From Spirochaetia bacterium (GTDB taxonomy: Bacteria; Spirochaetota; Spirochaetia; Sphaerochaetales; Sphaerochaetaceae): a stretch of DNA of 64,000 nucleotides. Shown here one piece after another: positions 1 through 8,604 of this stretch (its first letter is position 1; each line of letters begins with the position of its first letter). The notes beneath the pieces were generated by a model, which worked only from the letters and a program-made list of their open reading frames with translations, did not search any database and was not told the origin of the DNA. The DNA is taken from assembly GCA_022482625.1 (NCBI GenBank), contig JAKVOU010000001.1, forward strand, positions 434,001-498,000, in the 5' to 3' direction. The position numbers and the translations under genes were made by a program.

Positions 1-337
1 CCTGGATCTCACGGCCAAATGCCTTGTCAAACAAGGGTCTCATTGGACGGTCAATCAGACGGCTTACCAAAATCTCCTTGTCTTTCGGTCTAGCTTCTCT
101 CTTGAGATAACCTCCGGGAATTTTCCCGGCAGCATAGAATTTTTCATTGTATTCCACGGAAAGGGGAACATAATCGAGAGCCTCTGTAGGAGCTGGGCCA
201 CAGCAGACCGTTGCAACGACTGCGCTTCCTGCATAGCGTGCATAGACTGCACCATTGGCTTGCTTGGCAATTTTTCCCGTTTCAAAGATCAGTTCGTCAT
301 TACCGATGCGAACACGTGAAGTCTTTGTTTCAAACAT
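1..337 (-). CDS. pnp: Polyribonucleotide nucleotidyltransferase (PNPase), 5' part only
   Basis: Phosphorolytic 3'-5' exoribonuclease of the RNA degradosome. Only the first ~112 codons are present; the gene runs off the left edge. The translation begins [20 protein letters not shown] and contains the first RNase PH-like domain hallmarks, including [10 protein letters not shown] and the [12 protein letters not shown] stretch that is highly conserved in PNPases. The ATG at 337 is preceded by an AAGGAA ribosome-binding site. It lies downstream of rpsO behind that gene's terminator, the same rpsO-pnp order as in many bacteria. Family identity is certain from these motifs; the rest of the protein (second RNase PH domain, KH, S1) cannot be seen. 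Confidence 0.95.
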   Translation of the reverse strand, partial: MFETKTSRVRIGNDELIFETGKIAKQANGAVYARYAGSAVVATVCCGPAPTEALDYVPLSVEYNEKFYAAGKIPGGYLKREARPKDKEILVSRLIDRPMRPLFDKAFGREIQ

Positions 338-610
338 GTATTGTTCCTTTGCCTTTCCAATAGTTTCTTTCAACCCTATTATAATTTTCCATAGCAGGCT
401 TCCTCACAGCGAAAAACTCCTAAAGAAAATCCAATAGGAAGGAACTATCAGAAAGTAATTGAGATTATGCAATTTTCATTGCAGACCTAATTATCACAGA
501 ATCCTTTGTTTCATGCAAGGTCTGAAACATGTTTTCAACAACATTCCACAGGGAGTCCTTGCTATCAGGAAATAAAATGACCGATATATTTCTTTGGAAA
601 GGCTAAAGCC
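338..610. other. pnp leader region between rpsO terminator and pnp
   Basis: With the rpsO terminator this forms a 323-base gap between rpsO and pnp. It is A/T-rich and has no coding signal. A 7-bp perfect inverted repeat (TGTTTCA at 507-513, TGAAACA at 523-529, 9-nt loop) could be a leader stem-loop. PNPase leaders in other bacteria are cut by RNase III and autoregulated, but nothing here proves that. No convincing consensus promoter was found. Confidence 0.35.
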
Positions 611-641
611 AAAAAAGAGACACCTGTATAAAGCAGGTGTC
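611..641 (-). terminator. Rho-independent terminator after rpsO
   Basis: Perfect 8-bp stem (GACACCTG at 619-626, CAGGTGTC at 634-641) with a 7-nt loop. On the minus strand it is followed by TCTCTTTTTT. It lies 20 nt past the rpsO stop codon and would end the rimP-to-rpsO transcript before pnp. Confidence 0.9.
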
Positions 642-660
642 ATGCAATTTACAGAAGAAA

Positions 661-927
661 CTATTTTCTGAGGTTCAGTTCCTGCAGAAGAGCCCTGTAA
701 GCAGTAATATCCGTTTTGTTGAGATAGCGCAACAGCCTTCTTCGCTGACCAACCATCTGCAACAGACCTCTTCTGCTGGCGTGGTCTTTCGGATTCTGCT
801 TGAAATGGCCTTGCAAATCATTGATACGGGCTGTCAACAATGCAATCTGGACCCTTGTACTGCCGGTATTAGTGGCAGATTCACCGAACTTGGCTATGAT
901 TTCAGCCTTCTGTTCCTTTGTAATCAT
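661..927 (-). CDS. rpsO: 30S ribosomal protein S15
   Basis: Primary 16S rRNA-binding protein of the small subunit platform. It is 88 residues, the usual S15 length. It carries the conserved [13 protein letters not shown] helix, the central [22 protein letters not shown] signature region and the [13 protein letters not shown]-terminus. It is the last gene of the translation operon, starts 4 nt after the ribF stop, and is followed by a strong terminator. Confidence 0.97.
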   Translation of the reverse strand: MITKEQKAEIIAKFGESATNTGSTRVQIALLTARINDLQGHFKQNPKDHASRRGLLQMVGQRRRLLRYLNKTDITAYRALLQELNLRK

Positions 928-931
928 CTTG

Positions 932-1738
932 TTACCCCTTCGGCTGGATTAATTCCAGTCCATTTTTTTGCAAGAGAAACGTATCCTCAGTGTCAACTTC
1001 AAGCACATGGGCATCAATTCTGACGCTTACAGGCTCGCTGTTTCCTGCTACCCTGGCATCATACAGACCCTGCCGGGGAAGCAACTGTTTCAACTCTTCT
1101 CTTTTATAATACAGACAGCTACCGGAAACATGGGAGGGTGTTGACCCCAAGTCCAGCAAATACGGTCTGCCGAGCAATTCCCGGACAATGTCCAGTCTGC
1201 CCTCGACAAGTTGTTTTCTGACCATGCTGCTGCTGATGACCTTTCCCTTGCAATCAAGGACTGCAGGAGGAACAACCAGAACAGTAGCAGGATACTTTCG
1301 AAGCAGATATTCCCGCAGCTGAGAAGCCCCATAAGACGTAGTGGGTTCACCGCATCGGAAATCCTCTCCGACGATCACCTTGTCCACCTTTACCGAAGCA
1401 AAAACTGAATCAAGGAACCTGTCTGCGCTAAGTTTACTGAATTCAGGAGAAAAGTCAATTACTATCTCCTTATCAAAACCAAGTTTCTCAAATATCCGGC
1501 TACGTTGTTCCTGTGTCGTCAACGGTAAACGTCTTTTCATCGTACCACACAGCATCTTGGGATTGACATTGAAAGTCATGACAAGTGCCAATGTATCCTT
1601 CCTTCGATTTTCAAGGCAATGTGAAAGGATAGAAATATGTCCTCGGTGCACTCCGTCAAACACACCGATGGTAAGATTGGCATGGAAGGATTCCAATGGT
1701 CTGCCCGCTGTAAATTCAGTAAAAGAAATCCTCTCCAT
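932..1738 (-). CDS. ribF: FMN adenylyltransferase (RibF family) with degenerate flavokinase domain
   Basis: RibF proteins normally phosphorylate riboflavin to FMN (C-terminal domain) and adenylate FMN to FAD (N-terminal domain). The N-terminal nucleotidyltransferase is intact: [10 protein letters not shown] carries the HxGH-type motif and [10 protein letters not shown] is the counterpart of the ISSTxIR motif. The C-terminal part (about residues 185-268) is shorter than the usual ~125-residue flavokinase. It lacks the glycine/arginine-rich loop and the PTAN motif that bind the kinase substrates. Length is 268 versus about 300-315 in the family. FAD synthesis is therefore well supported, riboflavin kinase activity is not. 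It sits between truB and rpsO with 2-4-nt gaps. Confidence 0.85.
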   Translation of the reverse strand: MERISFTEFTAGRPLESFHANLTIGVFDGVHRGHISILSHCLENRRKDTLALVMTFNVNPKMLCGTMKRRLPLTTQEQRSRIFEKLGFDKEIVIDFSPEFSKLSADRFLDSVFASVKVDKVIVGEDFRCGEPTTSYGASQLREYLLRKYPATVLVVPPAVLDCKGKVISSSMVRKQLVEGRLDIVRELLGRPYLLDLGSTPSHVSGSCLYYKREELKQLLPRQGLYDARVAGNSEPVSVRIDAHVLEVDTEDTFLLQKNGLELIQPKG

Positions 1739-1740
1739 TG

Positions 1741-2646
1741 CTAGTTCTCCTGCGGTATACGGGCAATAACCTTAGTACAGTTGCCTCCTGCATCAAATTC
1801 AATGACAGCCTTCAGCAACCCATCTGAAGTATACAGCAATCCATAACGGAAATCACAGGCAGAAGTGCAATCAACTGTAAGTTCTGATTTGTCGGGCCTT
1901 TTTCCACTGGACATCAACGAAAGGAAGGCCTTGTCAGGAATCGTACAGGAAACTACTCCCTTGAGCCTCAGCAACAAAGAATCCCTCTGAGATGCAAGAC
2001 GGGAAATACCTTCATCATCATCTCCAGCTACAGCTTCATCAACCGTATAGGGACCTATGGAAGTCCGCCGCAATGCAACCAGATGCCCTCTGCTTCCACA
2101 GCTGAGGGCAAGGTCCCGTGCAATGGAACGGATATAGGTCCCTTTTGAAACCTCGAGATGGCAGGAAAGGTCCTTTCCGTCCCAAGACAAAATCTCAAAG
2201 GAACGGATATAGACCGGCCTCTGCTTCATTTCAACCTGTTTGCCTTCCCTTGCCAATGCGTAAGCACGCCTGCCATTGACATGGATGGCAGAATACTGCG
2301 GCGGAGCCTGAAGAATGGAACCAGAAAAATGTTCCTGAATTGCCTGCTTTATGCAGGACAGCTGAGGAACAGGTGCTGTTGCCACGACCTCGCCTTCGGG
2401 ATCAAGCGTATCAGTCTCTTCTCCGAATCTGATCGTAGCCGTATACCCCTTGTCCAAACCAGAGAAAAGCCCGTTAAGTTTCGTCAACGGTCCGGTGAGT
2501 ACGATCATAAGCCCTTCGGCAAATTTGTCCAGCGTCCCGCAATGCCCTACCTTGCCGCCAGTTTTCCTTTTTATTGCTCCCAACGACTGAAAACTGGTCA
2601 AGCCACATTTCTTGTCAATCAGGAGCACAGAAGCCCTATTTCCCAT
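1741..2646 (-). CDS. truB: tRNA pseudouridine-55 synthase
   Basis: Isomerises U55 to pseudouridine in the T-loop of tRNAs. The catalytic aspartate lies in GHCGTLDKFAEGL (GTLDxxAxG motif), and KGTYIRSIARDL is the second conserved block. The ATG at 2646 is chosen; it overlaps the rbfA end by 11 nt, the same overlap seen at rimP/nusA. A TTG six codons upstream (2664) is also in frame. The C-terminal ~80 residues after the catalytic domain are divergent. About 301 residues, normal for TruB. Confidence 0.93.
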   Translation of the reverse strand: MGNRASVLLIDKKCGLTSFQSLGAIKRKTGGKVGHCGTLDKFAEGLMIVLTGPLTKLNGLFSGLDKGYTATIRFGEETDTLDPEGEVVATAPVPQLSCIKQAIQEHFSGSILQAPPQYSAIHVNGRRAYALAREGKQVEMKQRPVYIRSFEILSWDGKDLSCHLEVSKGTYIRSIARDLALSCGSRGHLVALRRTSIGPYTVDEAVAGDDDEGISRLASQRDSLLLRLKGVVSCTIPDKAFLSLMSSGKRPDKSELTVDCTSACDFRYGLLYTSDGLLKAVIEFDAGGNCTKVIARIPQEN

Positions 2647-2992
2647 CTTGGACCAAAGAGTCAATCAAATTGTTGATTTTCTGGGCATCCCGATAGGACG
2701 TATCCATCTTGAATGTCAGTCTGGGAGTATTCTTCGTACCAAGCAGATGGCCCAGCTTTCCCTGGATAAAGGGTGCTGCACTCTGCAATCCCTCAACACT
2801 TTTCTTGAGCACAGAGTCCTCAAGAAAAGAAGAAATATACACCGTGGCATAGGAATTGTCATGGGATAAGGAAACCTTGCTTACAGAACAAAGGGAATTT
2901 ACCTTTCTGTTCTTGATCTCACCATTGACGATAAGGGTACTGATTACCTGAGAAATCTTAGTTTCAATCCTGTCCTGACTGTACTGACTCAT
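2636..2992 (-). CDS. rbfA: Ribosome-binding factor A
   Basis: 30S maturation factor that assists 5' end processing of 16S rRNA. 118 residues, typical. It has the KH-like RbfA pattern: an N-terminal [14 protein letters not shown] helix, then SVSKVSLSHDNSYATVYIS, and the PRLTFKMDTS strand near the end. It overlaps the infB end by 29 nt and the truB start by 11 nt, so translation is probably coupled. Confidence 0.93.
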   Translation of the reverse strand: MSQYSQDRIETKISQVISTLIVNGEIKNRKVNSLCSVSKVSLSHDNSYATVYISSFLEDSVLKKSVEGLQSAAPFIQGKLGHLLGTKNTPRLTFKMDTSYRDAQKINNLIDSLVQDGK

Positions 2993-5723
2993 CCTGCTTT
3001 ACCTCTTCCAGATTCCTGGCGACTTCCTGGGTTTCTACAATCTCAAATATATCTCCGACCTTGATGTCCTGGAAATTCTCAAGTCCGATACCACATTCAA
3101 ATCCAACGGCAACTTCCTTGGCATCATCCTTGAAACGCTTGAGACTGGTCAACTTGATCAGATCCTTTGAAATCTGGATATTGTCTCTGATGACCCTGAC
3201 CAAACTATTGCGTTTTACCTTGCCTTCCGTGACATAACAACCGGCAATTATACCGATCTTAGGCACCTTGAAGGTATCCCGTACTTCAACCTTACCGATA
3301 TCAACTTCCTTGATGACAGGCGAAAGCAGGCCGGCCATTGCAGCGGTCACGTCATCCACGACATCATAGATGATGTTATACTTGCGGATTTCAACCTTTT
3401 CCTGGTCTGCCAAAGCCTGTGCTCGAGGCGTAGGCCGTACATTGAAGCCAATGACCAAAGCATCGGAAGCAGATGCAAGCGTAATATCACTTTCAATGAT
3501 AGCGCCGGCACTTGCACGTATGACATTCAGCTTGATTTCATTGTTGGACAGTTTTTCCAAAGATCCCTGAAGAGCTTCAACGGAACCCTGTACGTCACCT
3601 TTGATTATGACGTTGAATTCCTTCATGTTGCCTTCCTTGATCTTCGAGTACATATTCTGCAAGGTAAACTTGTTCTCACTTGCCATGGTGCCGAGCTTCT
3701 GCAGTTCCTGCCTCTTGGCTCCTACCATCCTTGCCTGTCTTTCATCTTCCGTCACCTGGAAGGGATCACCAGCACTTGGAATATTGCTCAGGCCGATGAT
3801 TTCGACAGGAGAGGAAGGTCCTGCTTCTGAAATCTTCTTGCCGGTATCATTGAACATGGCTCGTACTCGCCCAGGATAGATACCTGCGACGTAGTAATCA
3901 CCTTGATGCAACGTACCACGTTGGATCAATACCGTAGCTACTGTACCACGCCCCTGGTCAATCCTTGACTCAAGGACTTTACCTTCTGCCCTGCAATCAG
4001 GGTTTGCCTTCAGTTCCAGAATCTCACTTTCCAGCAGGATGGTATCAAGCAATTCATCAATACCTTGCTTCTTCAAGGCAGAAATCTTGCAGTACAGTGT
4101 CTGGCCACCCCACTCTTCCGGCATCAGTCCAAGATCGGAAAGCTGCTGCATGACCCTCTCAGGATTAGCCTCGGGAAGGTCGCATTTGTTGATTGCAACG
4201 ATGATAGGTACTTTTGCGGCCCTGGCATGATCGATTGCCTCACGTGTCTGCGGCATGACGCCGTCATTTGCGGCTACGACGAGGACGACAATGTCAGTAA
4301 CCTGTGCACCACGGGCCCTCATCATCGTGAAAGCAGCATGTCCGGGAGTATCCAGGAATACGATATTGCCCCTGTCCTTGAGGTTGACCTTATATGCACC
4401 GATATGCTGGGTGATTCCTCCGAATTCGCCTCCGGCAACATTGGTAGACCGTATTGCATCGAGCAATTTCGTTTTACCATGGTCAACGTGACCCATTATG
4501 GTTACGATCGGTGCTCTGGGCTTAAGATCTTCCTTCGTATCCTTATCCGATTCAATGATTGTCTCATCGTACAAGGAAACAAGATGGACTTCACAATTAT
4601 ACTCACTTGCAATAATCTCTGCAGTCTCATGGTCAATCATCTGGTTGATCGTTACCATCTGTCCCATTGAAAAGAGCTTGGAAATGATATCCGTAGCCTT
4701 GAGATTCATTTTCTTTGCAAGGTCAGCAACAGTGATGGATTCCATCATGTCAATGGATTTTGGAACTGCTGCAAGCTTGGCTGCAACCTGTTCCCGCTTC
4801 CTCTGGATCTGGAACTCCTTCTCCATCTTGGCATCACGCTTCTGATAGTTTTTCTTGCTGTTACGGTTCTGGGAACGCTTTTGGGTCTTCCCTGTGTCAA
4901 CCATAGGCCGGTCAGACGTACCATTGTTACTGCCTCCAGTCCGAGGCCTGAAACCGCCACCCGGTCTATTATTGGAACCAGGTCTGCCACCAGCATATCC
5001 TCCGCCAGGTCTGCCGGCATATCCCCCACCGGACCTGCCAGCGTATCCTCCGCCGGGCCTGTTATTGGAACCAAAGCCTGTAGATGGACGTCCGCCGGCA
5101 TTATAGCCTCCACGGTTGTTGTAACCACCGCTCCTGCTGTTACCTGAAAAATTACGGCCGCCACCATTGTAATTGTTATTACGGTTATATGTACGGGTAG
5201 GCCGTGAACCCGGTGCAGGTTTGCCACCTACGGTCCCAGCAATCCTAGGACCTTGGGAAGGAACCGGCATTTCCTGTTCAATGACTCCAGGATTCTTGCT
5301 TTGCCATTCGGCATGGTCCTTTGCAGTCTGGCCTTGGTTCGGCACAGGAGGCAGATTCTTGGACCGAATGATGACTGGCCCATTGTGAAGAGGTGAAATA
5401 CCTTTTCTCGTAATTGGTTTGCCCAATCCAGGTCTGACGACACTGTTGCCGGCTATGGTCTTTCCTTCAAATTCCTTGGCTGCCTTGTCTTTCTGTTTCT
5501 TAGGTTCAGACTCCGTCACATTCCTCTGCTGCGAAGTAGCAGCAGTCCCCGTGCCGGTATCCGGTTGCACAAATTTGGAAGGTTTGACAGGTTGTGACTT
5601 GACTATGATTACTTTTTTCTTGACCCTCACAACCTTCTTGCGTTCCGGCCGTGACTTTGCTTCATCATTGGCTGTAGTAGTTTTTGGTTGTTTGATCAAT
5701 GTTGGTTTTTTTACTTCACTCAT
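2964..5723 (-). CDS. infB: Translation initiation factor IF-2 with RGG-like repeat N-domain
   Basis: GTPase that places initiator tRNA on the 30S subunit and drives subunit joining. 919 residues. The G1 motif GHVDHGKT is at about residues 411-418, followed by the switch-I threonine in [18 protein letters not shown] and NKCDLP. The IF2 N2-type fold [20 protein letters not shown] is at about 331-350. Residues about 185-265 form an unusual repeat region rich in Gly, Arg, Asn and Tyr ([18 protein letters not shown]-like units). The first 60 residues are Lys/Arg/Pro-rich. The DNA of the repeat region is itself tandemly repetitive. Confidence 0.96.
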   Translation of the reverse strand: MSEVKKPTLIKQPKTTTANDEAKSRPERKKVVRVKKKVIIVKSQPVKPSKFVQPDTGTGTAATSQQRNVTESEPKKQKDKAAKEFEGKTIAGNSVVRPGLGKPITRKGISPLHNGPVIIRSKNLPPVPNQGQTAKDHAEWQSKNPGVIEQEMPVPSQGPRIAGTVGGKPAPGSRPTRTYNRNNNYNGGGRNFSGNSRSGGYNNRGGYNAGGRPSTGFGSNNRPGGGYAGRSGGGYAGRPGGGYAGGRPGSNNRPGGGFRPRTGGSNNGTSDRPMVDTGKTQKRSQNRNSKKNYQKRDAKMEKEFQIQRKREQVAAKLAAVPKSIDMMESITVADLAKKMNLKATDIISKLFSMGQMVTINQMIDHETAEIIASEYNCEVHLVSLYDETIIESDKDTKEDLKPRAPIVTIMGHVDHGKTKLLDAIRSTNVAGGEFGGITQHIGAYKVNLKDRGNIVFLDTPGHAAFTMMRARGAQVTDIVVLVVAANDGVMPQTREAIDHARAAKVPIIVAINKCDLPEANPERVMQQLSDLGLMPEEWGGQTLYCKISALKKQGIDELLDTILLESEILELKANPDCRAEGKVLESRIDQGRGTVATVLIQRGTLHQGDYYVAGIYPGRVRAMFNDTGKKISEAGPSSPVEIIGLSNIPSAGDPFQVTEDERQARMVGAKRQELQKLGTMASENKFTLQNMYSKIKEGNMKEFNVIIKGDVQGSVEALQGSLEKLSNNEIKLNVIRASAGAIIESDITLASASDALVIGFNVRPTPRAQALADQEKVEIRKYNIIYDVVDDVTAAMAGLLSPVIKEVDIGKVEVRDTFKVPKIGIIAGCYVTEGKVKRNSLVRVIRDNIQISKDLIKLTSLKRFKDDAKEVAVGFECGIGLENFQDIKVGDIFEIVETQEVARNLEEVKQDESVQSGQD
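4929..5171 (-). repeat. Tandem Gly/Arg/Asn-coding repeats inside infB
   Basis: Short imperfect repeats encode [15 protein letters not shown] and NNRGGYN units in the IF-2 N-domain. On the plus strand they read as repeated blocks such as ccgccaggtctgccggcata. Such tracts expand and contract by slippage, so length variation between strains is expected. Confidence 0.8.
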
Positions 5724-5732
5724 TTATTTCGC

Positions 5733-7337
5733 TTATTCCTCATCTTCGGTCTCAGTATCATGGTCCACCGCTTCATCTTCTTCCTTGGTGTCCTCAATGG
5801 TTTCAAAGGCAAGTCCAGTACCACAATTGGGGCATTCGGTCATGTCAGGGGTAATGGTATAACCGCAATTCGGGCACTTGTATTCGACCTGTTCGGTTTC
5901 CTCTTCTTCATCGACGATATCTACATATTGTTCAATCACAGACTGGATGCTATCCAAATCCTCCTGTGTAAAATCACCGAACTGTGCAAAGTCATTCGGT
6001 GTAAGATTGACATACTCTTCTACTGTATATATATCATGGAACTGCAGCTTCATCACAAGATTCTTATCAATCGGAAGTGATGCAAGTTCGAGCTCATCCT
6101 CATCGATACCGCTTTCCTGACCTTCCTCAACCCTACCGGCAGGGACAAGATCATCAGTTTCTCCGACTTCTTGTTTTTCTTCCTGAGGTTGCTGCTCCAT
6201 CTGTTCATCGCCGGCAACAAGCTGTTCATCATCAAAGGCCGGTGCAAACAAGGATTCTGCCTTCTGCCTTGCGACATCGGTCAACTCCAAGTCATTGAAC
6301 TGTTCCGGAGTCTTGACATCAATCTTCCAATCACACAGTTTCTTTGCCAGCTTGACATTGGTTCCGCCTCTGCCGATAGCAAGGGACAGCTGGCTTTCAT
6401 CTACGATTGCTACAGCACTGTAGGTCAATCGGTCAAGGATGATCACATCCTGGACCTGTGCAGGAGAAAGGGCATTCTTGATGAAATTCACTGGGTTCGG
6501 ATCAAAATGAAGAATGTCAATCTTTTCCCCTTCCAGTTCATTGATGACTGTCTGGATCCTGTTGCCTTTCAGTCCGACGCAGGCTCCTACCGGGTCAATA
6601 TCAATATTGTTTGAAGCAACGGCAACCTTACATCGGATTCCGGCTTCCCTGGCAATTGCCTTGATCTCAATCTGATGATTGGCAATTTCCGGGACTTCAA
6701 GTTCAAAAAGCTGACGGACAAGTTCAGGGCTTGTCCTGGAAAGGATGACCCTGACACCTCTGTCCCCTTTCTCGACTTTTTCTACATAGCACTTTATCTT
6801 CTCATCCTGCTGGTAACTTTCACGCGGAGATTGGAACCGCCTGGGAAGTATGCCTTCAGTGCTGCCGATATCCACAAAGATATCACCTCTGACCTGTCTG
6901 TTGAAATAGCCAATGATCAGCTGGCCTTCCTTTGTCTTGAATTCACTGTAGATGGCATCCTTCTGGATATCACGGAAATCCTGGTGTGCTTTCTGCTTTG
7001 CACTCTGTACACTGATTCTGTCAAATTCCCTGTCGATATCAATGGGAATGAGGAGCACATCACCTACTTCACAGTCTGCATCAAGTTTCTTTGCTTCTTC
7101 AATAGGGATTTCAAACATTTCCTCATAGTAGTTGTCGTCATCAACTATTTCTTTCCGTGCAAACAATTCAACAGTATTCAAGTCATCACTGAACTTGACG
7201 ACTGCATTTTCATCAGTTCCATATTTACGTTTATATGCAGCCTTGAGAAAGTTTTCTATGGTTGCCAGAACCAGATCCTTCGAGATCCCTTTCTCTTCTA
7301 TCATCGAATTGATGGCATTGCTCAGATCAGTTCCCAT
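5733..7337 (-). CDS. nusA: Transcription factor NusA with C-terminal zinc ribbon
   Basis: RNA polymerase-associated elongation, pausing and termination factor. The usual N-terminal domain (residues ~1-130) is followed by S1 (~135-200, GYFNRQVRGDIFVDIGSTEGI) and two KH domains (~200-345; GACVGLKGNRIQTVINEL and SLAIGRGGTNVKLAKKL). After an acidic linker and a helical repeat-like segment (~410-475) there is an extra module: C488, C491, C502 and C505 in a CPNCG-x10-CPNCG zinc ribbon, then an acidic tail. Classical NusA lacks this ribbon. The ATG at 7337 overlaps the rimP end by 11 nt. Confidence 0.95.
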   Translation of the reverse strand: MGTDLSNAINSMIEEKGISKDLVLATIENFLKAAYKRKYGTDENAVVKFSDDLNTVELFARKEIVDDDNYYEEMFEIPIEEAKKLDADCEVGDVLLIPIDIDREFDRISVQSAKQKAHQDFRDIQKDAIYSEFKTKEGQLIIGYFNRQVRGDIFVDIGSTEGILPRRFQSPRESYQQDEKIKCYVEKVEKGDRGVRVILSRTSPELVRQLFELEVPEIANHQIEIKAIAREAGIRCKVAVASNNIDIDPVGACVGLKGNRIQTVINELEGEKIDILHFDPNPVNFIKNALSPAQVQDVIILDRLTYSAVAIVDESQLSLAIGRGGTNVKLAKKLCDWKIDVKTPEQFNDLELTDVARQKAESLFAPAFDDEQLVAGDEQMEQQPQEEKQEVGETDDLVPAGRVEEGQESGIDEDELELASLPIDKNLVMKLQFHDIYTVEEYVNLTPNDFAQFGDFTQEDLDSIQSVIEQYVDIVDEEEETEQVEYKCPNCGYTITPDMTECPNCGTGLAFETIEDTKEEDEAVDHDTETEDEE

Positions 7338-7842
7338 GTGATCTATCCTCCCAAATATATTCTAACTTAGCTTTCTGGATTGAGTCAAAGAAGATTTCCA
7401 TATCATCAGAATCATCATCAGACTTCATTGGCTGTCCATCACTTGTCCTGCAATCGGTCAAAATTACTTTTTTTTCTTCCGTTGCAAGTATAATGCCGGA
7501 CAGCCACACCTTGCCGGCAGGAAGAAAAACACGTACCCTTTTCCCTTTGAACAGAGAAAATTCATGGGCATCATGCAATACTCGCTGCAAGCCTGGAGTT
7601 GATACTTCAAGCTGCAGGTCCTTACCGGAAGGAAGTTTTGCTTCCATCCGCGTCTTGATCAGGTTATGCACCGTGGCACAATCATCAACGCCGGTTTCGC
7701 CGGCCTTCAAAATGATGGTGACATGCATGCTATAAGCAACCGGAGTATCTGAGGCATTGATATCAACTATCTCCATGCCCAATTGTTCAACCATCGGCTG
7801 AAACTCCTGATAAAGTGGTGTTGTCGTTATACTATTTCTCAA
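7327..7842 (-). CDS. rimP: Ribosome maturation factor RimP
   Basis: Needed for 30S assembly, normally encoded just upstream of nusA, as here. 171 residues. The N-terminal domain has GMEIVDI, and the core has the conserved LQLEVSTPGLQRVL motif and FKGKRVRVFL. The best start is a TTG at 7842 with GGAAAGG five bases upstream; no in-frame ATG is suitably placed. First gene of the operon running to rpsO. Confidence 0.92.
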   Translation of the reverse strand: MRNSITTTPLYQEFQPMVEQLGMEIVDINASDTPVAYSMHVTIILKAGETGVDDCATVHNLIKTRMEAKLPSGKDLQLEVSTPGLQRVLHDAHEFSLFKGKRVRVFLPAGKVWLSGIILATEEKKVILTDCRTSDGQPMKSDDDSDDMEIFFDSIQKAKLEYIWEDRSHGN

Positions 7843-7869
7843 TGATACCTTTCCTCATAAAAAAAGACC

Positions 7870-7898
7870 AATAATAAGGGGACCTTTCGGAGGTCCCC
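7870..7898 (-). terminator. Terminator after the mutS-comF transcript
   Basis: Perfect 8-bp G/C-rich stem (GGGGACCT at 7878-7885, AGGTCCCC at 7891-7898) with a 5-nt loop. On the minus strand it is followed by TTATTATTGG and then a seven-T run further on. It lies between the comF region and rimP, separating the two transcripts. Confidence 0.75.
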
Positions 7899-7904
7899 AA
7901 ACAG

Positions 7905-8033
7905 TTAATCTTCATTAACGCGCTCAGAGTAGACGATTGACAGTTCCTTGTCAAGTGGTATTGCACAGAAATCATGGCCCCCTGGTTCCTGCAATTCAAT
8001 TCCCAGCCAGGCAGACACATTCCGGCAACTCAT
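7905..8033 (-). CDS. Possible 42-residue small ORF overlapping the comF end
   Basis: Unrecognised. In a different frame from comF, an ATG at 8033 opens a 42-codon reading frame beginning MSCRNVSAWLGIELQEPGGH and ending SIVYSERVNED before a TAA at 7905-7907. The stop falls only 6 nt before the terminator hairpin, which is where a real gene end would be expected; the comF stop at 7996 is about 98 nt short of it. It could be a small coupled gene or the displaced C-terminus of a frameshifted comF. No clear ribosome-binding site is present. Confidence 0.35.
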   Translation of the reverse strand: MSCRNVSAWLGIELQEPGGHDFCAIPLDKELSIVYSERVNED

Positions 8034-8604
8034 GCAACTGTGCTGCAACCAATGTGCGTGCCTGGACACAGGATGTACCTGTGACTACGATATCGTCAAC
8101 AAGGATAGCTTTCCATCCAAGCCTGGACAATGTATCGGCCTTTCCTACTTTTCTCAGTTCAAACAAATCAACCGTATCATCATGATTCTTTCCACCAAAG
8201 CGTTCGGGTCGGCATTTCCTTCTCAGCAGATGCACTGCTGCAAAATGATTGCCATCCGCCTTTTCAAGCAAGCCTGCAATATCTGCCATCTGGTCAAAGC
8301 CCCTTTTCCGTCGTCCTGCCCTGCTGCAGGGAATCGGAATGATCATCCAGCCTGGATGTGGGGAACTTTCCGCAGGAAGGGCTTCAAGCAGTCGGCGTAA
8401 TGCAGAAACAAAAACAGAAGAAAGGTTCCTGTTGCCTCCTGATTTCCATGCTGTCATCAGAATGCTGACAAGACCTTCATAGTGCCAACCATAGTATATG
8501 CCATCTTCCTCACGGAGAGTAAAATCCGAAAAAAGCCTGGCATTGCATTCCCTGCACAGCAGCTGGTCACAAGGTCTTTTACAGAGGCTGCATCCCCAAT
8601 CCAT
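7996..8604 (-). CDS. ComF family phosphoribosyltransferase-like protein
   Basis: ComF proteins pair an N-terminal zinc finger with a PRTase-like domain and are implicated in DNA uptake and recombination, although activity is rarely shown. Here CSLCKRPCDQLLCREC forms the finger, and KAILVDDIVVTGTSC is the PRPP-binding loop near the C-terminus; RRKRGFDQMADIA is the conserved central motif. About 202 residues. The ATG at 8604 is chosen (AGGAGG 12 nt upstream). An ATG at 8634 would add ten basic residues and overlap mutS more. It overlaps the mutS end by 26 nt. Confidence 0.8.
   Translation of the reverse strand: MDWGCSLCKRPCDQLLCRECNARLFSDFTLREEDGIYYGWHYEGLVSILMTAWKSGGNRNLSSVFVSALRRLLEALPAESSPHPGWMIIPIPCSRAGRRKRGFDQMADIAGLLEKADGNHFAAVHLLRRKCRPERFGGKNHDDTVDLFELRKVGKADTLSRLGWKAILVDDIVVTGTSCVQARTLVAAQLHELPECVCLAGN

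Noticed and set aside
637-1023. 128-codon plus-strand frame over rpsO
   Set aside because: Antisense to the well-supported rpsO and ribF reading frames.
4745-5227. Frames inside the Gly-rich part of infB on both strands
   Set aside because: Repetitive G/C-rich codons remove stops in other frames; none resembles a protein family.
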